Source: Candidatus Obscuribacterales bacterium (GTDB lineage: Bacteria; Cyanobacteriota; Vampirovibrionia; Obscuribacterales; Obscuribacteraceae). Taken from it: 36,239 nt of DNA. A model generated the notes under the pieces. The model ran no database searches, was not told the origin of the DNA, and saw only the letters and a list, made by a program, of their open reading frames with translations. The stretch lies in the NCBI GenBank assembly GCA_019747875.1, contig JAIEQI010000166.1:1-36239 (forward strand), read 5' to 3'. Made by a program: the position numbers and the translations under genes. Below are positions 25,356-33,478 of this stretch, one piece after another; the first letter of the stretch is position 1, and each line of letters begins with the position of its first letter.

Positions 25356-26011
25356 AATCACTAATCGCGCCGAGGTCGAGAACGAGCGTTGCCTACTTGA
25401 TGGAGAATGTCCTTGTTTGTCATCTTCAAAAGAATCGGAAAAGCAACTCGAATACATACATGTTTTTACGAGACTAGGAAAGCCCAGTAGCAAACACTTC
25501 TCGACCAAGTACCGAAATCTTTTCGTAAGTGTACGCAATTTTTTTGAACATATTTCGCCCAAAAAGTGCAATAATAGTAAGTGACGAAAAAACCTGTGTC
25601 AGTCCTTTCCGCGAAGCCCAAATCGGTTGCGCAAAGCGGATCGCGAGGTAACCAATTATGCCACCAGGCAGGTATCGGTCCCAGAGCTAATCTCGAAGAG
25701 AGATTCTCGGGGACCGTTTTCTCACAACACAAGCATAGCTTAAAAGCTATTACCTGCATTGCTTCTCAGTTCGATCATTGCTGTTTCTCGACGGAGACAA
25801 CAAGAACATCGATCTCAGCAATTAGGCGCGCGGATCAGATTCGATCCGACCACGCGGACTTCCGCGTCTTTACAATCCTGCTCCCCTTGATTCACAGTGC
25901 TGCATTTGGCGATTGATCGCTTACTCTCTGCTGCCCATTGGCAGAAATCGCAATCAGGGAAACAGCAAAATAAGACTACTTGCAAGCGACAACTTGCGGA
26001 GGGAACTTCTT
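25356..26011. other. 656-bp non-coding region upstream of the sigma factor
   Basis: A 111-codon frame at 25581-25916 has no ribosome site and its translation looks random, so it is not called. The region instead contains a compact structured block ending in a terminator-like hairpin (25600-25723), a GGATC/GATCC hairpin (about 25832-25847) and an ACGCGG-ACTT-CCGCGT hairpin (25852-25867). This is most likely a long 5' leader of the sigma-factor mRNA, or a separate small RNA. Confidence 0.45.
25600..25723 (+). ncRNA. Structured RNA ending in a terminator hairpin; leader/riboswitch candidate
   Basis: CGGTCCC (25676-25682) pairs with GGGACCG (25710-25716). After one mismatch, GAG/CTC and AATCTC/GAGATT extend the stem to about 16 bp with a GAAGA loop, and TTTT follows at 25717-25720, a good intrinsic terminator. 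Upstream are CGCGA/TCGCG (near 25610 and 25640), the palindrome TTGCGCAA (25627-25634) and TGCC-ACCA-GGCA (about 25659-25670). Some strings (AAGCGGATCGCGAGGTAACC, AGAGCTAATCTCG) are faintly like conserved parts of the ydaO c-di-AMP riboswitch, but the middle portion does not fit, so no class is assigned. It may instead terminate the upstream small gene. Confidence 0.4.
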
Positions 26012-27085
26012 ATGTTTTACACAGGAAACTCAGAGTTAGATGAATACGATGGAATATTCACAAACAGTTCCAACTACAACCAGCAATATAAAAGCTACTC
26101 GTCTCCCCCACCAGCATTCTTCTTTCGCCAATCAACACAAACAGAATCTGTCGAGACCCCGGAAATTGACATTGAGACAGAGCCAGATGAATCTGCACCA
26201 ACAGCTGAAGACAGCCAAGAGCCCAAGCAAACAAATCTAATCACAGATACAGACATGCCCGTGCATGTCACAGCGTTGCACTGCTATCTGCGGGAGATTT
26301 CTCACGGCGATCTACTAAATCCAGAAAAAGAAATCGAGTTGGCAAGAAAAATCCGGGTAGGTGACCTAAAAGCCAGAAACACGCTGATCGCCGGCAACCT
26401 GCGCCTGGTAGTCAGTATTGCAAAAAAATACTCTGGAAAAGGATTAGATCTGGACGATCTGATTCAAGAAGGAAATTTAGGACTCATACAGGCTGCACTG
26501 AAGTTTGATCCGGGAAAAGGCACACGCTTCTCTACATATGCTACTTGGTGGATCAGACAGGCAATTCAACGCGCACTTTCAAATAAGTCCCGAATGGTGC
26601 GAATCCCAATACACATAACCCAGGAAATGTATAGACTGAGACGCGGCGCAAAGCCCTTCTTTCAAAAGTTCGGACGGGCTCCAACTCCACAAGAACTTGC
26701 CACTACCACTGGGATCAAACTGGAAGAAATAATGCATGTACTGGCCAGCAATATGGACATTCTCTCATTGGACGCTACACTTTCCGGATCAGAAGATAGC
26801 CTGGATAAGTTCGTCGAGGATCACAGAACAAGACTACCTGAGGATGCGGTGGATTTGTCCATCTTGCGCGACCGTATCTATCATCTTCTCGATAAGCTTA
26901 GCAAGGACGAAAAGACCGTCATCGAACTGCGATTTGGCTTAAAGGACGAGGAGCTGGCAACTGATGTGGAAATAGCCAGAAAGATGAAAGTTTCGGCGAT
27001 ACATGTCAGAAGAGCTTCGGTACGCGCTATGAGAAAGTTGCGAAAGTTCAATGCTCATAAGGGTATAGCTGACTACTTCAACTAA
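26012..27085 (+). CDS. RpoD-family (group 2-like) sigma factor with atypical region 4.2
   Basis: The 357-residue protein has an acidic Ser/Gln-rich N terminus of about 80 residues, region 1.2 (HCYLREISHGDLLNPEKEIELARKI), region 2 (NLRLVVSIAKKY; DLIQEGNLGLIQA; RFSTYATWWIRQAIQRAL), region 3 and region 4. The core and -10 recognition elements are canonical. The -35 helix is not: where RpoD has VTRERIRQIEAKALRKL, this protein has VSAIHVRRASVRAMRKL, replacing the residues equivalent to E. coli R584, E585 and Q589. It is therefore probably an alternative primary-like sigma with altered -35 preference. The longest frame begins at TTG 25913, but ATG 26012 with GGAGGG eight bases upstream is clearly better. 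A structured leader lies upstream. Confidence 0.93.
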   Translation: MFYTGNSELDEYDGIFTNSSNYNQQYKSYSSPPPAFFFRQSTQTESVETPEIDIETEPDESAPTAEDSQEPKQTNLITDTDMPVHVTALHCYLREISHGDLLNPEKEIELARKIRVGDLKARNTLIAGNLRLVVSIAKKYSGKGLDLDDLIQEGNLGLIQAALKFDPGKGTRFSTYATWWIRQAIQRALSNKSRMVRIPIHITQEMYRLRRGAKPFFQKFGRAPTPQELATTTGIKLEEIMHVLASNMDILSLDATLSGSEDSLDKFVEDHRTRLPEDAVDLSILRDRIYHLLDKLSKDEKTVIELRFGLKDEELATDVEIARKMKVSAIHVRRASVRAMRKLRKFNAHKGIADYFN

Positions 27086-27157
27086 AACGTGGCTTGCATT
27101 CTGCTAGCGAAAATGCGTCAATACGACTTTTGTGTCCACCCGCTGGTATAGAAGTCA

Positions 27158-28645
27158 ATGAATCCCACCGCCGCACGCCTGTTCCATCGATTGAAGCATC
27201 TTGCGCCACTGGCAATATGCACAGCTTTATTTTTTTCAGGAGCCCACTTTCAGAAATTTTCACTTCTTGCTGCCGACTCAAAGCCGACACACTACTTCGA
27301 TGTTAATCCTTACTTGCAATTAGGGAAATCAGATAATGGTTCCTCTGTAAACGTTCTCTGGATAAGCAAAGATCCGAACAAAAACGGTTTGCTTTGCTCC
27401 TATAAGCCGACACTATCCAAAGATTGGAAGCAATGCAAACAGATCGAGACGAGATCAATTAATGGACACCCTGAACTAACAGTCTTTGCCAGCACACTTA
27501 CTGAACTCCCACCTGGAAAGAGTATCGATTACTCAATTAGTAAAGATAACAAAGTACTTTTCCAGTCAAGCTTCCAATCGGCGCCGAGCGCCGGATCGCC
27601 CTTGCACTTTCTGGTATTCGGGGATTGTGGTAAAGGCAGCGACGGCCAGGCAGTACTTGCCTCGAGAATTAAAGAATCAAACGCATCACTGGCGGTGCTT
27701 CCCGGAGACATTGTCTATCCAATCGGGACAATGCACTTTTACAAGCGCCATTTCTTTCCATACTTCAATGCCGAAGGAAATGAGGAGAAAGGCAGTCCCT
27801 TAATGCGTTCCAAAATCTTTGTCGGGTGCGCGGGCAATCATGACGTCGCCGAGGGCGGTTATCTTGACGCCAGAGACCTTAGCACTACTCCTGACAGCAT
27901 GTCTTACTTCGTGTTGTGGGATCAGCCACTCAACGGACCAATTGCGCAGGCTGGCAACAATACACCGAATGTGGTCGGGACAAAAGGACAGATCGACGAT
28001 TTTCTGAGAGCGGCAGGCGCTCGATACCCACGCATGGCAAATTTCTCGTTCAACTATGGCGATGCTCACTTCTTGGTATTAGACGCTAACCGCTACATGG
28101 ATTGGGATGATCCTGGTCTGAGACGATGGGTCGAAGATAATTTGAAACAGGCAAAAACACCTTGGAAGTTTGTCGTATTTCACCAACCTGGTTTTAATTC
28201 CGACATGGCTCACCGAGAAGAGCAAAGAATGCGGAAGTTAGCAGAAATCTTCGAAAGAACTGGAGTCGATATTTGTTTTTCCGGACACAGTCATTCTTAC
28301 CAAAGAAGCATGCCTTTACACTTTTCTCCAAGCACGGTTTCACCCAACGACCACGATGCTCGACTTGGCTTTGTGATGGGCAGATTCAAGCTCGACAAAA
28401 CTTTTGATGGCACTCTAAAAACGAAACCAGACGGAGTGATTTATATAATAAGTGGATCCGGCGGCGCACCGCTTACCCCTGGTCACATGGAAGAAGACCA
28501 GAGCCTGTGGCTGCCTTTCACAAAGAAGTTCGCATGCAGGGAATATTCGTTCACTAGCTGCAAGATAAATGGACGCAAACTATCCATCGAGCAGATTGCC
28601 GACGATGGCTCAGTATTAGATCGATTCGTCGTCAGTAAGGACTAA
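27158..28645 (+). CDS. Secreted metallophosphoesterase, purple-acid-phosphatase-like
   Basis: The 495-residue protein has an N-terminal hydrophobic export segment (about 15-38) and a beta-sandwich-like N-terminal domain (45-145). The calcineurin-type phosphoesterase core follows: GDC with Asp156, PGDIVY with Asp184 and Tyr187, GNHD at 226-229, FHQP with His342 and GHSHSYQR from Gly376. The GDxxY tyrosine and the preceding beta domain are typical of purple acid phosphatases. All metal ligands appear present. It probably releases phosphate from organic esters outside the cytoplasm. It begins 72 bp after the sigma factor in the same direction and could be co-transcribed. It converges with the next gene with only four bases between stops. 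Confidence 0.9.
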   Translation: MNPTAARLFHRLKHLAPLAICTALFFSGAHFQKFSLLAADSKPTHYFDVNPYLQLGKSDNGSSVNVLWISKDPNKNGLLCSYKPTLSKDWKQCKQIETRSINGHPELTVFASTLTELPPGKSIDYSISKDNKVLFQSSFQSAPSAGSPLHFLVFGDCGKGSDGQAVLASRIKESNASLAVLPGDIVYPIGTMHFYKRHFFPYFNAEGNEEKGSPLMRSKIFVGCAGNHDVAEGGYLDARDLSTTPDSMSYFVLWDQPLNGPIAQAGNNTPNVVGTKGQIDDFLRAAGARYPRMANFSFNYGDAHFLVLDANRYMDWDDPGLRRWVEDNLKQAKTPWKFVVFHQPGFNSDMAHREEQRMRKLAEIFERTGVDICFSGHSHSYQRSMPLHFSPSTVSPNDHDARLGFVMGRFKLDKTFDGTLKTKPDGVIYIISGSGGAPLTPGHMEEDQSLWLPFTKKFACREYSFTSCKINGRKLSIEQIADDGSVLDRFVVSKD

Positions 28646-28649
28646 CGAA

Positions 28650-29768
28650 CTATTTTTGCGCGAGCTTCTCTTTCTTGACAAGCTCAATAGCCAAGGCATT
28701 CAGCGGCTCGCCGCGCTGCCACCCGCAATCTGAGACATCAACATAGAGATCAGTTTCCTCTATCTTCTGGCGATCGTAAGAAAAGATAGGAAGTCCACAT
28801 CCAGCCAATTTCTGTGCCAAATCGGTTCTGTCCTTAGGAATGCGAATCTCTTTGATGTCTTCTGAATTTATCGGACCCCAAATCTGGGCTTCGACATAAC
28901 GGCAGTTCTTTTCAGACTCCGACGGGGGACGCAACAAACTCAGCGGAAGCGGATCCAGAGGATTCATAGTGACGGAAAGAGGTTCGCAATACGATGCCAG
29001 ACTGTCTCCAAAAGTATATGTGGTGCGTTCTTTTACAGCGTCTGCGTAGACCACAATTAGTTGCCCGTATTGAAATAAACGAAATGGGTTCATTTTTACC
29101 TGGCATGGAGAATAGAAATTTACGAAACCATACTTTGGCCGGATCTGGTGCATCGGTGAAGTTGGCAGAGCATCATATTTTTCCTCCAGATGAATGCCGA
29201 TCATGAAGTCCTCGGCTTTCGCTCTGACCTCTTTTTCACATAGTCCACGACTATGGCCGACCTGGTGAATATTTTTCTGTCCTGATTTAAGAACTGACTC
29301 AATGTACTGCTCGGGGATGAAACACAAGAGCTCCAGAGCATTTACGGAATTCGGGAAGCCGCTCTGCTCATTGGAAGAGGCATTGCTCCAGCGAAGCATG
29401 AACTGCTTTTTTCGCTCAACAAGGCCGCAGGACACTTCCTTGAGATCCGTTCCCGGAGCCTTGATCACGCCTTGCAACTGTTCTGCCAGGACGTTGTGAT
29501 CATAAGGAAAATTTGCAAATGAGGCGCGCACGCTAGGCGGCGCCTCTTTCTCAACAACTTTTGCAGCGGCGCCACTATTGCTTGAGGCGCGTTCCAGAAT
29601 TTTTGCAATGTCTCCAGAATCAGTAGCAGATTCGACTTCAGCTTCCGCGGAAATTACCGCTGAGCTGGCGATTAACGACGAAAAAGCACTAAGAAGCAGC
29701 GCTCTGCAAGCAATCAGGAGCATTCTATGGGTATTGACGGTGGTCGAACGCCTGCTAAAAGGATTCAT
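28650..29768 (-). CDS. Secreted DUF3626-like protein
   Basis: The 372-residue protein has an N-terminal signal (about 16-42). The C-terminal 200 residues show the DUF3626 pattern as I remember it: IRPKYGFVNFYSP, then RTTYTFGDS, then YVEAQIWGPINSEDIKEIRIP. The spaced Arg (RPKYG), Ser (FGDS) and Glu (EAQIWG) could form an R-S-E set like that of ADP-ribosyltransferases; that comparison is inference. Two conserved-looking Cys (near CGLPIFSY and VSDCGW) suggest a disulphide in an exported protein. No ribosome site is clear for ATG 29768; ATG 29723 would shorten the signal. It has no immunity-like neighbour. If not DUF3626, it is an orphan exported protein. Confidence 0.5.
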   Translation of the reverse strand: MNPFSRRSTTVNTHRMLLIACRALLLSAFSSLIASSAVISAEAEVESATDSGDIAKILERASSNSGAAAKVVEKEAPPSVRASFANFPYDHNVLAEQLQGVIKAPGTDLKEVSCGLVERKKQFMLRWSNASSNEQSGFPNSVNALELLCFIPEQYIESVLKSGQKNIHQVGHSRGLCEKEVRAKAEDFMIGIHLEEKYDALPTSPMHQIRPKYGFVNFYSPCQVKMNPFRLFQYGQLIVVYADAVKERTTYTFGDSLASYCEPLSVTMNPLDPLPLSLLRPPSESEKNCRYVEAQIWGPINSEDIKEIRIPKDRTDLAQKLAGCGLPIFSYDRQKIEETDLYVDVSDCGWQRGEPLNALAIELVKKEKLAQK

Positions 29769-29915
29769 CGGGATTTAACCGGAGCAAAACGTCGTCATTC
29801 TATCGCTTGTCAATGTATTCATACAGTATTGCAATTTAACGAAGCTAAAATTTGCGTTTCCACATTCAAACGCTCTAGAATCTTCAAAGGCTTAAACCAT
29901 AGGTGAAATCGAGCA

Positions 29916-30326
29916 GTGGCGCTAAAGATTCTTTGTGCATTCAAGACCGAAGAAATATTTGATTTCGTTAAGTCGGCATTGCACAACTTTGAATGTGAGC
30001 TGATCAAATCCACCAGCGAGTCACTCGCACTCTTTTTGGCGCAGAAGAACTTTCCTTGTTTAATCATCAGCGAAAATGAACTGCACGGAGGCAGCGGTCT
30101 CAATCTTCTCGGCGAAGTAAAAGCCCAAGCCGATCTTGCTTCGATCCCCTTTGTGTTCCTAATGCCACGCCCGGATTCAACGTGCGCAGATCTCCCGAAG
30201 ACTGATTTGCCGCCGGGAGCAGAGCTGATTATGTGGTACCCGATCGAAACACATGAGTTTCTAAAAGCAATCAGCAAATTTCTTCAGGAAAAGGATGACC
30301 CGAGAGATCCCGAAACACCGGAATAA
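29916..30326 (+). CDS. Degenerate receiver (pseudo-response-regulator) protein
   Basis: The 136-residue single domain follows the CheY-like alternation: KILCAFKTEEIFDFVKSAL, ELIKSTSESLALFLAQ, FPCLIISENELHGGSGLNLLGEV, IPFVFLMPRP, AELIMWYPIETHEFLKAISKFL. At the phosphorylation strand the expected Asp is Glu (ISENEL), the Lys before Pro in the last loop is Tyr (WYPIE), and the acidic N-terminal pair is missing. It should therefore not be regulated by phosphorylation and may be locked or serve as a binding module. The start is GTG with AGGTGA upstream. No histidine kinase is adjacent. Confidence 0.7.
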   Translation: MALKILCAFKTEEIFDFVKSALHNFECELIKSTSESLALFLAQKNFPCLIISENELHGGSGLNLLGEVKAQADLASIPFVFLMPRPDSTCADLPKTDLPPGAELIMWYPIETHEFLKAISKFLQEKDDPRDPETPE

Positions 30327-30444
30327 CGTTTGTTATGTGCGGTCCCGCCTGGTAAGATTCTAAGAAGTAAAGCTGAAACTCTAAATGCGAACGGCTGGTC
30401 ATTGGTTCAAGCGTAAGCAAAGAATGCACCTGCAAGTGATACGT

Positions 30445-31923
30445 TCACTCGAATTCAAAGCGAACACCTTCGAGTGATTTTTTGGCAATTCTCACTGCAC
30501 TGTCAAAGCTATCACTGTGTGCAATTGCAAATGCAAGATGCGGATTGATCTCCTCATGCGGTGGCGCATTCAGCCGGGCACCTTTTTTCGCGACAAGCTC
30601 AAAGCGAACGTGCCCGAACTGTGAGCTTTGATCATTTAACGCAGTACAAAGCGATTCAGTCGGCACAGATGCAGGAGAGAAGCCGGCGCTCCCAGCCTGT
30701 CGCCATTTTGATCTGCTAGAGGTTTCATTCTCGTATGGAGCGCAGACATCCCGTCCGCCGATAATCTCATTGAACGACTCGTTACCGTGCCGGCAAGATG
30801 CTGACGATCCCAACGCTACGCTGTCCGGACTTGCAAGCGATTCAGTTATTGGCACTTGATCCGAGAATCCCAGCATCATACCATCCTCGCTTTCACAGAC
30901 GAATTCGTTCGTCAGGCTTTTTAGCGTACCGCCTTCGTACCAATTCACGTATGCTAACGCATAAACACCGGAAAATTCAGGCAAGCTGGAGTCTTCGTCA
31001 AGCCATTTGAGCAAGGGAAACTTTCCAATCGCTTCCTTGAACAAGTCGGGAAAACCATCATCCTCGCCAAGCCTTCCATTGACTTCGATAACCTTGCCAC
31101 CCCGCATTTCAATTGAGAATCCCGCGTCGGTCAATTGGGTAGCTCGGACGGCACCAATTGTGGCTTCCTGCAATTCTGCATTTATCGCTTGCGACAAAAC
31201 ATAACCTTCAATAAAAAAGTATGGCGAACGATTAGCAAGAATTTGCTCTGTGACTCCAAACAAACAGAGTTGTTCACCAAATAACAAACCGTCAGTTTCC
31301 TGAACCTCTCCATCAATGTACTCTTCGACCAAGAAATGTTTGAATGGATCACAATCCATCTCTTGCTTTGTCAAAGAAGCAAACTCGCGACACCGCAATA
31401 TATCTATCGATTTTGGCAATAGCTCATGCAATTGGCGGACATACTGCTCCAGCTCTTCTTTGCTGTTTACTTTCACAACCAATCTGCCAAGCGTTGAAGC
31501 AATCGGTTTCAACACAACCGGAAAAGTTTGCGCGAAATCAATCACTTGTTTTTCAGATTCAACCAATGCATAATTTGGAATTGGAACCCCGTGCCCTTCC
31601 AGTTCCCGCCGTTGCAGCCACTTATTCGTGCACAAAAATGCGGACTCCGGACTTAAAGCACGCAAGCCTCGTTCCCTCGCCAAAATTGAGCCTGGCAAAA
31701 GACTATATTCGGTTTGGGCAACTAACTCATCAAATTTCAGTTTGCCAAGTATATCCAGTGTCTCCTTGAGACGATTTGGCGCTGGCAGCTGGATGCATTC
31801 GTCATAGGTCTGGCGATCTTCATCGGAAACATCGTCGCTGGCATAAACCAAGCGCCCAGGTCTGTTCGCCGAAAAGATCTTCCTGGTCGGACGTTCGGTA
31901 TAAAGCAGTAGAAAAGTCTTCAT
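30445..31923 (-). CDS. ATP-grasp family ligase with a repeat-derived insertion
   Basis: The 492-residue enzyme resembles ATP-grasp amino-acid/peptide ligases of the carnosine-synthase-like group. Features are NKWLQRRELEGHGVPIPNYA, the ATP-binding lysine in FPVVLKPIASTLGRLVVKV, the VEEYIDGEVQETDGLL hinge and the metal-binding EVNGRLGEDDGFPDLF. It probably joins a carboxylate to an amine with ATP; the substrates are unknown. Residues about 360-428 are unlike the rest: ALGSSASCRHG and AGSAGFSPAS are translations of the 67-bp hairpin repeat in two phases. ATG 31923 is taken; an in-frame TTG is immediately upstream. No ribosome site is evident. It is divergent from the PotD-like gene. Confidence 0.85.
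   Translation of the reverse strand: MKTFLLLYTERPTRKIFSANRPGRLVYASDDVSDEDRQTYDECIQLPAPNRLKETLDILGKLKFDELVAQTEYSLLPGSILARERGLRALSPESAFLCTNKWLQRRELEGHGVPIPNYALVESEKQVIDFAQTFPVVLKPIASTLGRLVVKVNSKEELEQYVRQLHELLPKSIDILRCREFASLTKQEMDCDPFKHFLVEEYIDGEVQETDGLLFGEQLCLFGVTEQILANRSPYFFIEGYVLSQAINAELQEATIGAVRATQLTDAGFSIEMRGGKVIEVNGRLGEDDGFPDLFKEAIGKFPLLKWLDEDSSLPEFSGVYALAYVNWYEGGTLKSLTNEFVCESEDGMMLGFSDQVPITESLASPDSVALGSSASCRHGNESFNEIIGGRDVCAPYENETSSRSKWRQAGSAGFSPASVPTESLCTALNDQSSQFGHVRFELVAKKGARLNAPPHEEINPHLAFAIAHSDSFDSAVRIAKKSLEGVRFEFE
30649..30846. repeat. Internal repeat block inside the ATP-grasp gene
   Basis: A 12-bp direct repeat AAGCGATTCAGT lies at 30649-30660 and 30835-30846, 186 bp apart. Between them are two decayed copies of the hairpin-repeat core: GCCGGCGCTCCC at 30682-30693 and GCCGGCAAGATG at 30789-30800 continuing as CTGACGATCCC. 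They are in frame with the gene but in different phases of the repeat. Confidence 0.7.
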
Positions 31924-31961
31924 CAATGAATTTTAGTACATAAGTTGCTTGAAATTTCTAC

Positions 31962-31989
31962 TTGACCGCATTCTGTTAGAATCTATGCT
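31962..31989 (+). promoter_or_regulatory. Sigma-70-type promoter of the PotD-like gene
   Basis: TTGACC (31962-31967), a 16-bp spacer and TATGCT (31984-31989) make a reasonable promoter whose start point would be about 17 bases before the ATG at 32013. It lies in the 89-bp divergent gap with the ATP-grasp gene. Confidence 0.5.
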
Positions 31990-32012
31990 TCGTCCAGCTA
32001 TTTAGATAAGCA

Positions 32013-33089
32013 ATGTCAATAAGTCGACGAAATTTCCTTCAATCTTGCATTGCCACTGCTGCTAGTGGCAGCATCCTCTCCTCTTGCGGGCTCTCAGAAA
32101 AATCTTCGGGAGAAGAAAAGCAGCTAAACATCTATAGCTGGCCGGATTATATTTTTCCAGAAGCGATCCCAACATTCGAAAAACGCTATGGAATAAAGGT
32201 GGTCTATGACACTGTCTCGTCCAATGAGGGATTAATAGCAAAATTTCAAGCCGGCGCATCGAACTACGACATTGTAGTCCCCTCTAACTACACAGTAACT
32301 AAACTGCGGGAGTTGGGGTTGCTTTCAAAAATCGATAGAGAACGCTTGAGCAATTACAAGTACTTGATGCCGCGTTTCAGTTCGGGTAGATTCGGACCAG
32401 AAGCGGATTACGCTGTCCCCTATACGTTTGGAACAACAGGCATCGCATACAACGCCAAGGCACCCTGTTACGAAAGCGGCAAGTTTCCTGATGATTGGGA
32501 CTCTTTTTGGGACGCACGTATCGCAGGCAGAATGACCGTCTTAGAAGACTATCGAGAATCAATCGGATTTGCACTTAAGCATAGAGGGTACTCGTACAAC
32601 ACAGTTGATGAAAAGCTAATTCAAATAGCATGCAATGATTTGAAGGAACAAAAGAAAAACACGATGTGTTTCACCTCAGATCAAGTTATAACCTATCTCA
32701 CAAGCGGAGATAGCTGGCTCTCTTTAGCATTTAGCGGCGACGCGCAGCAAGCAGCCAGATCCAACCCGGACATCAAATACATAATTCCAAAGTCTGGTGC
32801 TTCTATGTGGGTTGATAATCTGTGCATTCCGCGCAATGCTCCACACCCTGAACATGCTTATTTGTGGCTCAACTACATGCTAGAACCGGAAGTGGCTGCA
32901 GCTCTTTCGAACTACATCTTCTATGCGTCTCCAAATCAGGAAGCACGAAAATACGTGAACCCAAAGTTGCTGGAGGACAAGAGTCTCTATCCTCATGATG
33001 ATGTACTTGATCACTGTGAAGAAATCAGGGACATTGGCAAGGCGATTTTCATTTACGACCGACTTTGGACGGAATTGAAATGTGTTTAA
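32013..33089 (+). CDS. PotD-like spermidine/putrescine-binding lipoprotein
   Basis: The 358-residue solute-binding protein starts MSISRRNFLQ, a twin-arginine signal, followed by a lipobox ILSSCG (Cys25), so it is a Tat-type lipoprotein. The mature part matches bacterial polyamine-binding proteins: LNIYSWPDYIFPEAIPTFEKRYGIKVVYD, NYDIVVPSNYTVTKL, YAVPYTFGTTGIAYN, GDSWLSLAFSGDAQQA and WVDNLCIPRNAPHPEHAYLWLNYML. Aromatic and acidic residues of the ligand cleft appear kept. It would deliver polyamines to an ABC transporter, but no PotABC genes are in the window, so it is an orphan here. A candidate promoter is upstream. Confidence 0.9.
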   Translation: MSISRRNFLQSCIATAASGSILSSCGLSEKSSGEEKQLNIYSWPDYIFPEAIPTFEKRYGIKVVYDTVSSNEGLIAKFQAGASNYDIVVPSNYTVTKLRELGLLSKIDRERLSNYKYLMPRFSSGRFGPEADYAVPYTFGTTGIAYNAKAPCYESGKFPDDWDSFWDARIAGRMTVLEDYRESIGFALKHRGYSYNTVDEKLIQIACNDLKEQKKNTMCFTSDQVITYLTSGDSWLSLAFSGDAQQAARSNPDIKYIIPKSGASMWVDNLCIPRNAPHPEHAYLWLNYMLEPEVAAALSNYIFYASPNQEARKYVNPKLLEDKSLYPHDDVLDHCEEIRDIGKAIFIYDRLWTELKCV

Positions 33090-33478
33090 ATCTAGCTTCT
33101 GCGCTGATTTTTCCAGGGAAAGATTCGTGAAGGATTCGCGTGCAAGAAACGAATCGCTTGACATGGATTCTCTTTCGACAAGAAAATTTCTAATTCTGCG
33201 AAAGAGCTTAATTCGTTGAATTGAACAGAGTTTCTAGCTGGTGAGTCAGTAAGCATTGATGATTTTACGCTACAAGAGTTGATTTAAGCCGCATTGATTT
33301 GGACGCATTCGCCTCCACTAATATCCAACAACGAACGTCTCCAATTTCTTACGGAGCAACTAATCCGCCTGTTGTCAAGAAATAAAATCGGTAATGTGCC
33401 TGAGATGGATGATAGTGTCTTTGTGCGAATATTGACTTATAAATCACGAGATCCTAGAAATAGGAGTGGAGTCAAATT
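33090..33478. other. Intergenic region before the XRE-PAS gene
   Basis: No gene is convincing in these 389 bp. A GATTCG/CGAATC hairpin (33133-33155) without a T-tract follows the PotD-like gene. TTGACA (33158-33163) lacks a good -10 at proper distance. TTGACT (33432-33437) with TAGAAA 17 bp later is too near the ribosome site to be the main promoter. Confidence 0.4.

Noticed and set aside
25600..25723. Cyclic-di-GMP (GEMM-I) or cobalamin riboswitch
   Set aside because: A CGCAAAG string and a GCCACCAGGC hairpin looked suggestive, but the conserved order and receptor motifs of those classes are absent.
25581..25916. 111-codon frame before the sigma factor
   Set aside because: No ribosome site, no recognisable domain, and it overlaps strong RNA hairpins; better read as leader RNA.
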